Positions 16,690-24,222 of a DNA stretch of 34,263 nt are shown one piece after another. Source of the DNA: Ferrimicrobium sp. (GTDB lineage: Bacteria; Actinomycetota; Acidimicrobiia; Acidimicrobiales; Acidimicrobiaceae); contig JALCZJ010000028.1 in NCBI GenBank assembly GCA_022690815.1, positions 1 to 34,263 of the forward strand. Reading direction: 5' to 3'. The position numbers and the translations under genes were made by a program. The notes under the pieces were generated by a model. The model had not been told where the DNA came from. It was given only the letters and a program-made list of their open reading frames with translations, and ran no database searches. Numbering within the stretch: the stretch's first letter is position 1; the number at the start of each line of letters is the position of its first letter.

Positions 16690-18622
16690 ACGATTTCGTT
16701 ACCTCGATTACGACCCTTCGCTCGAAGAAGGGGACGAGTCGGCGGCCATTCTCGACGCCATGACCGATTCGTTGTCCTATCATGGCAACGTCAGTGAGGC
16801 ACTACGCGAACTGCTCTCACGCGGCTTTGGCGACACACCCGGGCTCGCGGAGCTACTTGAACGACTGCGACGGCGCCGTGACGAACTCCTGTCTCACTAC
16901 GATCCCAACGGACTCGTTGCCCAGCTCAACGAGGCGCTAGAGGCTATCGTTGACCGCGAGCGTCAAACGCGTTCCAACGCGTACGAGTCGACCGGCGACG
17001 AGGATCACCTCCTCGCCAACATGGAGCTTGATGCTTTGCCGGCCGGACTCGGCGAGAAAATTCGCGAGCTTGGGACCTATGAGTTCCTCGATACGAATGC
17101 CAAGGAGCGCTTTGACGACCTACTGGCTTCGCTCCGGTCATCAATGTTGAGAGATCAGATCAACCAGCTGCGCAATTCCCTTGCCTCAGCCGACCCCAAA
17201 GCCACCGCCCAAATGATGAACGATCTGGCCGCACTTATCGAGCGCTTCAACGCGGGCGACGATGTCGAGGACGACTTCGACGCGTTCAAGGAACGTTACC
17301 CAGGCGTTGCCGGCGACGATGAGGATTTTGAGAGCTTTATGGCCCGGATTGCCCAGTCGGCCAAACTCATGCAGTCGCTTCTTAGCTCGATGGACGAGGC
17401 GGCACGCAATGAGTTGATGGACCTGATGTCAGCGCTGGCCGAGTCTCCAGAACTCGGGGACGCCATGTCACGGCTTGGCAACGCGTTGGCCTCATCTGGC
17501 TCCCTTGAGACCCCTGGCTACGGGTTCCACGGCGAAGTGCCGATCGAACTAGGTGATCTTGAAGATGTGATGCAGACACTGGGTCATCTCGACGAGCTCG
17601 AAGGGGCATTGAAACAGGCTGCGAGTCCAGAGCGACTCCGAGAACTCGACCGCAGCCAAGTCGACGAGCTCCTCGGCCCCGATGCCTCTGCTGCCATCGA
17701 TCGACTCAAGCAGTTGAGCGACCAACTGAGCAACGCTGGTCTCATCAACCGTGATGGCCCCAAACTTGAGCTCACCAACGGCGCCATCGCCAAACTTGGC
17801 GAGATAGTACTCCATCGCCTGTTCCCATCGGGCAGTGCACGCCTCCTTGGCAATCATGAGTCACGCCGTATCGGCAACCTCGGCACCGATCTCAGCGGTG
17901 AGTCGAAAGCCTATGAGTTTGGCGATCCGTTCAGACTCGCCCTGCGAGAGACGCTGAACAACGCCCTCATGCGTCAGGGTCAGGGGACTCCTCTTCAGCT
18001 CGTTCCCGGCGACTTCGCTATCGAGCTGACCGAAGAACGTGCTCGCGCCGCAACGGTTCTTGCGCTCGATCTCTCACTTTCCATGCCCCTCAACGATACA
18101 TTTCTCCCGGCTAAACAGGTTGCTCTTGCCCTCTCCAGCCTGATTCACGCAAGGTATCCTCGCGACTATCTTGGCTACGTCGTCTTCTCCGAAGTCGCCA
18201 GAGAGGTCAACCTCGCTGCACTTCCGAGCGCGCAGTGGGACTACGTCTATGGCACGAACATCGAACACGCCCTACTGTTGGCGCGTACTATGTTGCGGCA
18301 TCAGCCAGGCCATCGTCAGATCCTTCTCGTCACCGACGGCGAGCCAACTGCCCACGTAGACCCGACAAGCCATGAGGTCTTCTTCTCGTATCCGCCCTCG
18401 TACGAGACCGTGCAACGCACATTAGCCGAGGTGCTCCGCTGCACCCGAGAAAAGATCACCATCAACCTCTTTGTCCTCAATGCCGACAGTGGCCTCCGGG
18501 GTTTTGTCAACGACGTTCTCGCCATCAACCATGGAGAGGCCTTCTACTCCTCGGGCAGTGGCCTTGGAACGACCCTCGTGCAAGAGTACATCAATGATCG
18601 GGGCCGACGAGATCGTCAATAA
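16682..18622 (+). CDS. VWA-domain protein, partner of the MoxR-like ATPase
   Basis: A 646-residue protein with a long helical, Leu/Asp/Glu-rich N-terminal two-thirds and a C-terminal von Willebrand A domain. The MIDAS metal site is complete: 'LDLSLSMP' (DxSxS), the Thr in 'YGTNIEHALLLA', and 'VTDGEPT'. In this family the VWA protein binds the AAA+ ring and presents a target. The frame is open from 16619, but GTG 16682 gives 'MARRFRYLDYDP', like the start of mycobacterial Rv0959-type proteins, and overlaps the ATPase stop by 8 bp, implying coupling. The substrate is unknown. Confidence 0.88.
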   Translation: MARRFRYLDYDPSLEEGDESAAILDAMTDSLSYHGNVSEALRELLSRGFGDTPGLAELLERLRRRRDELLSHYDPNGLVAQLNEALEAIVDRERQTRSNAYESTGDEDHLLANMELDALPAGLGEKIRELGTYEFLDTNAKERFDDLLASLRSSMLRDQINQLRNSLASADPKATAQMMNDLAALIERFNAGDDVEDDFDAFKERYPGVAGDDEDFESFMARIAQSAKLMQSLLSSMDEAARNELMDLMSALAESPELGDAMSRLGNALASSGSLETPGYGFHGEVPIELGDLEDVMQTLGHLDELEGALKQAASPERLRELDRSQVDELLGPDASAAIDRLKQLSDQLSNAGLINRDGPKLELTNGAIAKLGEIVLHRLFPSGSARLLGNHESRRIGNLGTDLSGESKAYEFGDPFRLALRETLNNALMRQGQGTPLQLVPGDFAIELTEERARAATVLALDLSLSMPLNDTFLPAKQVALALSSLIHARYPRDYLGYVVFSEVAREVNLAALPSAQWDYVYGTNIEHALLLARTMLRHQPGHRQILLVTDGEPTAHVDPTSHEVFFSYPPSYETVQRTLAEVLRCTREKITINLFVLNADSGLRGFVNDVLAINHGEAFYSSGSGLGTTLVQEYINDRGRRDRQ

Positions 18623-18623
18623 A

Positions 18624-18685
18624 TCACTCGTTTGCGATTGGAGTCTTGACGCCGTCCGTCAACGCCAATCACATCGACTGAGTGA
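18624..18685. terminator. long imperfect stem after the VWA gene
   Basis: Nested complementary arms occur: TCACTC (18624-18629) with GAGTGA (18680-18685), GATTGG (18636-18641) with CCAATC (18665-18670), and TTGACG (18646-18651) with CGTCAA (18657-18662) around a 5-nt loop. It starts two nucleotides after the stop codon, so it is a likely terminator or 3'-end stabiliser, though no T tract follows. Confidence 0.45.
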
Positions 18686-18729
18686 GTCAAGTGGCTCGTG
18701 CGCGTGGTGCGTGCTAGCCTCTGTCACAG

Positions 18730-19629
18730 ATGCAACAACCCCTGACATGCCCCCCTTCGGGCAAGCAGTTTCACATCAGCGCCGCCGACTATTGTGCCGT
18801 GATCGTCGAAGTTGGCGCAGGCATCCGCCGGTTGGAACGCAATGGTCGCCCGCTGCTCGCATCCTATGAGGAGGATGTCATCTGTGACGGTGCCCACGGA
18901 GCCCACCTGATACCTTGGCCCAATCGAGTGTTGGGGGGACATTATACGTTCATGGGTCAACGCTACCAATTGCCCCTGACCGAGCCGGAAGCCAACAACG
19001 CAATCCATGGGTTACTACGTTGGGAAGCATTCGACGTCGTGGCCCTCACCCAACGAGCGGTAACGTTGGCGACCACGCTGCACCCTACGCCTGGATACCC
19101 CTTCACGTTGGGCGTTTGCCTCCACCATGAACTCTCCGAGCGCGGTCTCACCGTGACCACCGAGATTATCAATCGAGGCAACGACCCATGCCCTGTCGCC
19201 GTCGGCCATCATCCGTATTTATCTCCAGCACTCGGTGAGAAGATCGATGACGCTCTTTTTTCCGCCTCCGCGCTCGTCTTCGACGACGCGACACCACCCA
19301 CCCTCGCCAGCACCTCGCTCGGTACTCCACAACCGATCGGGGCGCAGATACTCGACACGACATTTGCCGCCCGCCCATCATCCACCACCAACCAGAGTTG
19401 GGCGCGGCTGACTGGTGCCGATGGACGCACCGTCGAGCTCTGGGCCGATGACAGTTACCGGTATTTGCAGCTCTTTACCGGGGACACGCTCGCGAGCCAC
19501 CGCCGGCGCAGGGCCATTGCCGTCGAGCCAATGACGGCTCCGCCGAACGCTTTCCAGAGCGGCCAAGATCTACTCGTCCTACAACCAGGTCAGACACTCG
19601 AGACACGATGGGGAGTTCAACTGTTATGA
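18730..19629 (+). CDS. aldose 1-epimerase family protein
   Basis: Aldose epimerases (GalM type) interconvert alpha and beta anomers of sugars such as glucose. The 299-residue beta-sandwich protein has R66 in 'PWPNRVLGG', H93 in 'NNAIHG', the catalytic-type H161 in 'VGHHPYL' and the catalytic-type E266 in 'AVEPMTAPPNAF'. The ATG at 18730 has no ribosome binding site; TAGCCT 9 nt upstream could be a -10 box for a leaderless transcript. Its stop overlaps the zwf start by 4 bp, so it is coupled to glucose-6-phosphate oxidation. A hexose-6-phosphate mutarotase (YeaD type) is a possible alternative, which would fit zwf even better. Confidence 0.85.
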   Translation: MQQPLTCPPSGKQFHISAADYCAVIVEVGAGIRRLERNGRPLLASYEEDVICDGAHGAHLIPWPNRVLGGHYTFMGQRYQLPLTEPEANNAIHGLLRWEAFDVVALTQRAVTLATTLHPTPGYPFTLGVCLHHELSERGLTVTTEIINRGNDPCPVAVGHHPYLSPALGEKIDDALFSASALVFDDATPPTLASTSLGTPQPIGAQILDTTFAARPSSTTNQSWARLTGADGRTVELWADDSYRYLQLFTGDTLASHRRRRAIAVEPMTAPPNAFQSGQDLLVLQPGQTLETRWGVQLL

Positions 19630-21083
19630 CAACACCAGAGACCAGCACCGCAAACAGCACACGAAAGATCTCGACAGGACGCGCCAGGACGGCATCTGCG
19701 ACGGCGCAAACGGTCGATATCTTCGTCATCTTTGGCATCAGCGGTGACCTGGCGAAAAAGATGACATTTCCGTCCCTCTACCGTTTGGAGGAGAGCCACA
19801 AGCTCAAATGTCCCATCATCGGAGTCGCGATGGATGACTGGACGACGCAGTCGCTGGTTGAACATATGCGGACCTCCATCACCAACACAATCGACGATCC
19901 AGACCAAGCGGTCGTCGATCGTCTCGCGGCACGCCTGTCCTACTTGCGCGGCAACTTCACCGCTGACGACACCTATGACCAGCTTGCCAAGATGATGGGG
20001 GCTGCAAAGCGCAAACTTTACTACCTTGAGATCCCACCCACGCTCTTTGCCCCAGTGGTCCTAGCAGTCGCAAAGAATGGCCTTGCTGAGAACGCCTTCT
20101 TCCTCATCGAGAAGCCCTTCGGCCACGATCTCGCCTCAGCGAAGGAACTCAACGATCAGCTCCACGCCGTCGTTGATGAATCCCAAATTTTGCGAATTGA
20201 CCACTTTCTCGGCAAGCAGCCGGTACTCGATCTGTTCTACCTTCGCTTCGCCAATGCCATCCTTGAGCCACTTTGGAATCGGGATCACGTCTCGGCGATT
20301 CACGTCAATATGACTGAGGACTTCGGCGTCGAGGACCGCGGGGCGTTCTACGATCCGGTCGGCGCCCTCCGCGATGTCGTCCAAAATCACCTGCTGCAAG
20401 TGTTAGCACTTGTGCTCATGGAGGCCCCAAGCGAGCGCGGCGACCAAGCGCTCTGGGACCGAAAGGCGGACGTCTTCAAGGCGATGGCGACCGTCGATCC
20501 ATCACAGGTGATCCGTGGCCAATACGAGGGCTATCAAACCGTCCCTGGTGTTCGATCGGGATCGACAACCGAGACCTATATCGCGCTCCGACTCGCCGTC
20601 AATAGCTGGCGATGGGAGGGGGTGCCGATCTTTCTTCGTGCCGGCAAAGCCCTTGCGGCCACCGCGACCGAGGTCCGGCTGATCTTCCGCCATCCACCCA
20701 AACTCACATCGTTGGATCTGCCAACGCATGTGGCACCGAATCAGGTGATCCTGCGCATCGACCCCGAACCTGGCCTACGAATGAGCCTGTTTTCCAAGGG
20801 TGCCGACAGCACTGGGGTTGATCAGGTTCACCTTGACCTACCTTTTGCAAAGGAGTTAGGCCGTGCCCCGGAGCCGTATCAGCTGCTCTTTGGCCACGCG
20901 CTGGAAGGCAACCACGCGCTCTTCACGCGCGAAGACGTCGTCGAGGAGACCTGGCGCGTCCTCGATCCCATCGTGCATAGCGGCTCCAAGCCTGCGACCT
21001 ATCAGCGTGGCACCTGGGGGCCCGTCGAGGCGGACGCGCTTGTACGAGGGCACCTAGGGTGGCAAGAGCCATGGATCGACTGA
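19626..21083 (+). CDS. zwf: glucose-6-phosphate 1-dehydrogenase (Zwf1 type)
   Basis: Zwf oxidises glucose-6-phosphate to 6-phosphogluconolactone with NADP, entering the oxidative pentose phosphate pathway. In 485 residues there are 'FGISGDLAKK' (coenzyme loop), 'EKPFGHD', the active-site 'RIDHFLGK' (R190 to K197, D192 and H193 catalytic), 'EDFGVEDRGAFYDPVGALRD' and 'QNHLLQVLAL'. It is strikingly like mycobacterial Zwf1. The frame is open to 19608, but ATG 19626 overlaps the epimerase stop (ATGA), with GGGGAG 10 nt upstream, and is preferred. No opcA, tal/tkt or gnd lies alongside. Confidence 0.95.
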   Translation: MTTPETSTANSTRKISTGRARTASATAQTVDIFVIFGISGDLAKKMTFPSLYRLEESHKLKCPIIGVAMDDWTTQSLVEHMRTSITNTIDDPDQAVVDRLAARLSYLRGNFTADDTYDQLAKMMGAAKRKLYYLEIPPTLFAPVVLAVAKNGLAENAFFLIEKPFGHDLASAKELNDQLHAVVDESQILRIDHFLGKQPVLDLFYLRFANAILEPLWNRDHVSAIHVNMTEDFGVEDRGAFYDPVGALRDVVQNHLLQVLALVLMEAPSERGDQALWDRKADVFKAMATVDPSQVIRGQYEGYQTVPGVRSGSTTETYIALRLAVNSWRWEGVPIFLRAGKALAATATEVRLIFRHPPKLTSLDLPTHVAPNQVILRIDPEPGLRMSLFSKGADSTGVDQVHLDLPFAKELGRAPEPYQLLFGHALEGNHALFTREDVVEETWRVLDPIVHSGSKPATYQRGTWGPVEADALVRGHLGWQEPWID

Positions 21084-21295
21084 CCGATCCTGCAGCCCAT
21101 GGACGTGCACCGGTTGATACTGGGCCCACCAAACCAACATTGGCTCCTCAGCAAGATCTAACTGCGCTCGAAGACGGTGGCGATCAGGCGTGCTGGCTTG
21201 ACCGCGTTTGCCCCGACTGTGGCGTCTTGCCCGGCACAGGATTCTTTGATGAGTGCCGCGCAGAACCACCCGGCCCTGGATGCATTTTGGCCTAA
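21071..21295 (+). CDS. small Zn-ribbon-like hypothetical protein, 74 aa
   Basis: This frame starts inside the 3' end of zwf (13-bp overlap, ATG 21071; ATG-like start at 21059 also possible). The N-terminal half is Pro/Thr-rich; the C-terminal half has 'CWLDRVCPDCGVLPG' followed by two further cysteines (DECRAE and GPGCILA), a pattern that could bind zinc. Codon use resembles the neighbours. No clear ribosome binding site is present, and the family is unknown to me, so this is a moderate call. Confidence 0.4.
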   Translation: MDRLTDPAAHGRAPVDTGPTKPTLAPQQDLTALEDGGDQACWLDRVCPDCGVLPGTGFFDECRAEPPGPGCILA

Positions 21296-21314
21296 GATAC
21301 CAGGTGCGTGTTCC

Positions 21315-21341
21315 GCGACCGCATTGACGCCTCTCGGTCGC
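21315..21341. terminator. hairpin in convergent zwf/valS gap
   Basis: GCGACCG (21315-21321) and CGGTCGC (21335-21341) form a 7-bp stem with a 13-nt loop, 20 nt after the small ORF and before the valS end. It may be a terminator but lacks a T tract. Confidence 0.3.
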
Positions 21342-21364
21342 ATCGGCTGGCAAGCCAAGACCTT

Positions 21365-21427
21365 GTCAATGCATCCAAAGGTCAATGCATCCAAAGGTCA
21401 ATGCATCCAAAGGTCAATGCATCCAAA
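21365..21427. repeat. 16-bp tandem repeat, four copies
   Basis: GTCAATGCATCCAAAG is repeated head to tail at 21365, 21381, 21397 and 21413; the last copy lacks only the final G. Each unit contains the palindrome ATGCAT. The array lies about 100 bp beyond the valS stop in the convergent gap and has no spacers, so it is not CRISPR. Confidence 0.9.
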
Positions 21428-21526
21428 TGGCCACGGCGACAACAATGCCGTCAAATCACCCATGTCCCGTCATCTGATTCGATGCTCGGTCACCTGCATC
21501 TCCTCACCCAAGGGTCTCTGGTCGCT

Positions 21527-24145
21527 CTACTCTGGGAGACCGATCATCACCTCGGTGCTCAACGCCTCGTTCTCAGTCTCTTGCAACTCGATACGTCGCA
21601 CCACGCCAGCCGCAGCCAGATCGGAGAGCGCATCACCAATCGCCTCAAGCCTCGCAGCATTCGCCCGGATCCCGAGCGAGTCGACCGGAGTCTTAGGCGA
21701 GACCTTGTGCTCGCTCTTGACGCGCCGAATCTCAGCTAGCACCGCTTGGGCTGTGCGAAAGACGTCAGCCGATGCCTGCCAAGCGCCATCCGCCGAGGGC
21801 ACAAGACCCAGTCGACGCAGTCCCTCACCCGGTTGCGGCCAGGCATTTCGATGGATCGAATCGTCATGAAACCAAGACCAAGCCTCCTCGGTCACGAACG
21901 GTTGATAGGGAGCCAGCGAACGTAACAGCAGCTCATTGGCCAACCGCAGGGTGGCTAATGCCGATGCCCTCCCGGCCGTGGATTCTGTCACCAGAGAGAG
22001 ATGATTTTGGGTCGAATCACCATAGGCGCGGACCTTGACGAGTTCAAGGTAGTCATCACAAAACTCCCAAAAGACACGCTCGATCACCTCCAACGCTCCG
22101 GTGTAGTCGTTACGATCGAGCTTGGCAGTCGCATCGCGCAAGGCTTCGTCTACCACAACCAGGAACGCGACATCGAGTGGGTGGGGATCCACTGGATCAC
22201 CGCGGTGCTCGGCCCGAGCGAGTGTCCCAAGCACAAACTTGGTGGCGTTGGCGATCTTGATCGCCAGTCGTCGGCCGATCTTCATCTGCCCCTCGTCGGC
22301 AGCCGTGTCTACCCCAGGCCTACCGCCGGCAGCCCAGTACCGTAAGGCATCGGCACCAAAGCGCTCCACCAGTGGCATTGGGGTCACGACATTACCCTTT
22401 GATTTCGACATCTTCTTACGATCGGGGTCCAAGACGAAGCCAGAAATCAACGCCTGCTTGAATGGAAGGGCTCCAAATCCCAGCTCACTACGCACGACGG
22501 TGTAGAACAACCATGTGCGAATAATCTCCTGACCCTGAGGTCTGAGGTCCATCGGAAACACCTTGGCGTATCGGTCAGGATGTGAAAGCCACCCACCGGC
22601 AAGTTGGGGACTCAAGCTCGATGTTGCCCAGGTGTCCATCACATCCGGGTCGGCGGCGAAACCACCTGGTTGATCCCGTTGCTCCTCCGTATAGCCACGC
22701 GGAGCCTGACTGAGTGGATCGACCGGCAGATCATCCACCGTTGGCACCATCGGATGGTCGTGATCGACCTCCCCGTCGGCGTCAATCGGATACCAGACGG
22801 GGATCGGGATCCCGAAGAACCGCTGTCGCGACAGGTTCCAATCCGCGTTTAAGCCCATTACCCAGTTCTCATAGCGAACTCGCATATGCGGTGGAAGCCA
22901 TACGAGTTCTCGTCCCCGCTCAATCAGAGCCTCGCGATGTGCCATCAGTTTGAGAAACCACTGGCGCGAAGCGACGACCTCAAGTGGGTGATCGCCCTTC
23001 TCATAGAACTTCACTGCGTGGGTGACATTGACCGGTGGCGCCAAGAGGTCACCAGATGCTTGCAAGAGCTCGGTGATACGCTCCCTGGCAGCCTGACTTT
23101 TGCGACGAACCAGCTGGGCATAGTGCGCATTCGCTTCATCAGGATCGAGTGAGGGAAACGCCTCGGTCCCAAATTCCACGGCCTCGCTCAACCGTCCATC
23201 TCGTCCAACAATGACCCGAAGTGGCAATTCGGCGTCTCGCCACCACGTCACGTCGGTAAGGTCGCCAAAGGTGCAGACCATCGCGGCCCCAGTCCCCTTC
23301 TCTGGCTCGGCCAACGGATGGGCGATGACCGTCACCGGGGTGCGAAACAGCGGTGTGATCGCCCGCTTGCCAACGAGTGAACGATACCGTACGTCATCAG
23401 GATGCACGACAAGGCCAACGCAGGCTGGGATCAGCTCTGGCCGAGAGGTTTCGATCTCGACTTCGCCACCGTCGGCCAGCTGGAATCGAATGCGATGATA
23501 CTTCCCGGCAACCGGGCGGTCTTCGAGTTCGGCCTGGGCGACGGCTGTCTGGAAGTCGACATCCCAAAGGGTCGGTGAGGAGCTCTGGTAGATTTCACCG
23601 CGCTCGAGCAAGGTCAAAAACGCGGCTTGGGAGACTTTTCGGGACTGCTCCCCCACTGTCGTGTAGGTCAGCGACCAGTCGACCGACAGGCCGATGTGTC
23701 GCCATAACATCTCGTAGACTTGCTCATCGAGTTGGGTGAGCTGTTCGCAGAGTTCGATGAAGTTAGGCCGAGAGATTGGGCGGAGCTCCTTTGCGCTAGC
23801 ATCGGGAACGAGGCCGGGTTCGTACTCGAGTGAGGGGTCGCACCTGACCGAAAAATAGTTCTGCACACGTCGCTCTGTTGGCACGCCGTTGTCGTCCCAT
23901 CCCACAGGGTAAAAAACTTCACGACCTTGCATCCGCTGATATCGTGCGATGATATCCGCATGCGCATAGGAGAAGACGTGGCCGATATGGAGCGATCCAC
24001 TCACCGTTGGCGGAGGAGTATCGATGGAGTAGATGGCCCCCGCCGGCACGCTATCGTCGAAACGATAGACCCCTCGCTCCTCCCATGTGGCGGACCACTT
24101 CTTCTCAAGCCCGTCAAGGGTCACCTTGTCAGGAACGTTGATCAC
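21527..24145 (-). CDS. valS: valyl-tRNA synthetase, archaeal-like type
   Basis: A class I aminoacyl-tRNA synthetase charging tRNA-Val, about 872 residues. 'PPPTVSGSLHIGH' carries the HIGH motif (H53-H56) and 'KKMSKSKGN' the KMSKS motif (about 578-582). The catalytic-domain segment 'GWDDNGVPTERRVQNYF' and the short C-terminal region are those of the type found in archaea and Rickettsia, not the usual bacterial ValRS (GWDHAG type). An editing (CP1) domain and anticodon-binding domain are present. The frame is open to GTG 24172; GAGAGGAG directly abuts ATG 24154 but lies 9 nt before GTG 24145, which is therefore chosen, although the upstream GTG is not excluded. It is divergent from cysS. Confidence 0.93.
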   Translation of the reverse strand: MINVPDKVTLDGLEKKWSATWEERGVYRFDDSVPAGAIYSIDTPPPTVSGSLHIGHVFSYAHADIIARYQRMQGREVFYPVGWDDNGVPTERRVQNYFSVRCDPSLEYEPGLVPDASAKELRPISRPNFIELCEQLTQLDEQVYEMLWRHIGLSVDWSLTYTTVGEQSRKVSQAAFLTLLERGEIYQSSSPTLWDVDFQTAVAQAELEDRPVAGKYHRIRFQLADGGEVEIETSRPELIPACVGLVVHPDDVRYRSLVGKRAITPLFRTPVTVIAHPLAEPEKGTGAAMVCTFGDLTDVTWWRDAELPLRVIVGRDGRLSEAVEFGTEAFPSLDPDEANAHYAQLVRRKSQAARERITELLQASGDLLAPPVNVTHAVKFYEKGDHPLEVVASRQWFLKLMAHREALIERGRELVWLPPHMRVRYENWVMGLNADWNLSRQRFFGIPIPVWYPIDADGEVDHDHPMVPTVDDLPVDPLSQAPRGYTEEQRDQPGGFAADPDVMDTWATSSLSPQLAGGWLSHPDRYAKVFPMDLRPQGQEIIRTWLFYTVVRSELGFGALPFKQALISGFVLDPDRKKMSKSKGNVVTPMPLVERFGADALRYWAAGGRPGVDTAADEGQMKIGRRLAIKIANATKFVLGTLARAEHRGDPVDPHPLDVAFLVVVDEALRDATAKLDRNDYTGALEVIERVFWEFCDDYLELVKVRAYGDSTQNHLSLVTESTAGRASALATLRLANELLLRSLAPYQPFVTEEAWSWFHDDSIHRNAWPQPGEGLRRLGLVPSADGAWQASADVFRTAQAVLAEIRRVKSEHKVSPKTPVDSLGIRANAARLEAIGDALSDLAAAGVVRRIELQETENEALSTEVMIGLPE

Positions 24146-24207
24146 AGCTACCATCTCCTCTCGCGGCTCCACGCCGTGACTTCACTACCACCGTGACGTG
24201 CGGGTCG

Positions 24208-24213
24208 TATACT
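24208..24213 (+). promoter_or_regulatory. -10 box of cysS, inside a shared GTATAC palindrome
   Basis: TATACT ends 9 nt before the cysS ATG at 24223, pointing to a very short or absent leader. The surrounding GTATAC is palindromic, so a minus-strand TATACG could serve valS from the same spot. No clear -35 box is seen. Confidence 0.5.
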
Positions 24214-24222
24214 GAAAGAGCG

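Noticed and set aside
15307-18622. True magnesium chelatase (chlorophyll synthesis) genes
   Set aside because: No ChlH or other bacteriochlorophyll genes are nearby; the pair fits the general MoxR/VWA class.
21365-21427. CRISPR array
   Set aside because: The 16-bp units are directly adjacent with no spacers, and no cas gene is present.
21177-21869. 230-codon plus-strand open frame spanning the tandem repeat and valS end
   Set aside because: It translates the repeat and the antisense of valS; composition is not protein-like.
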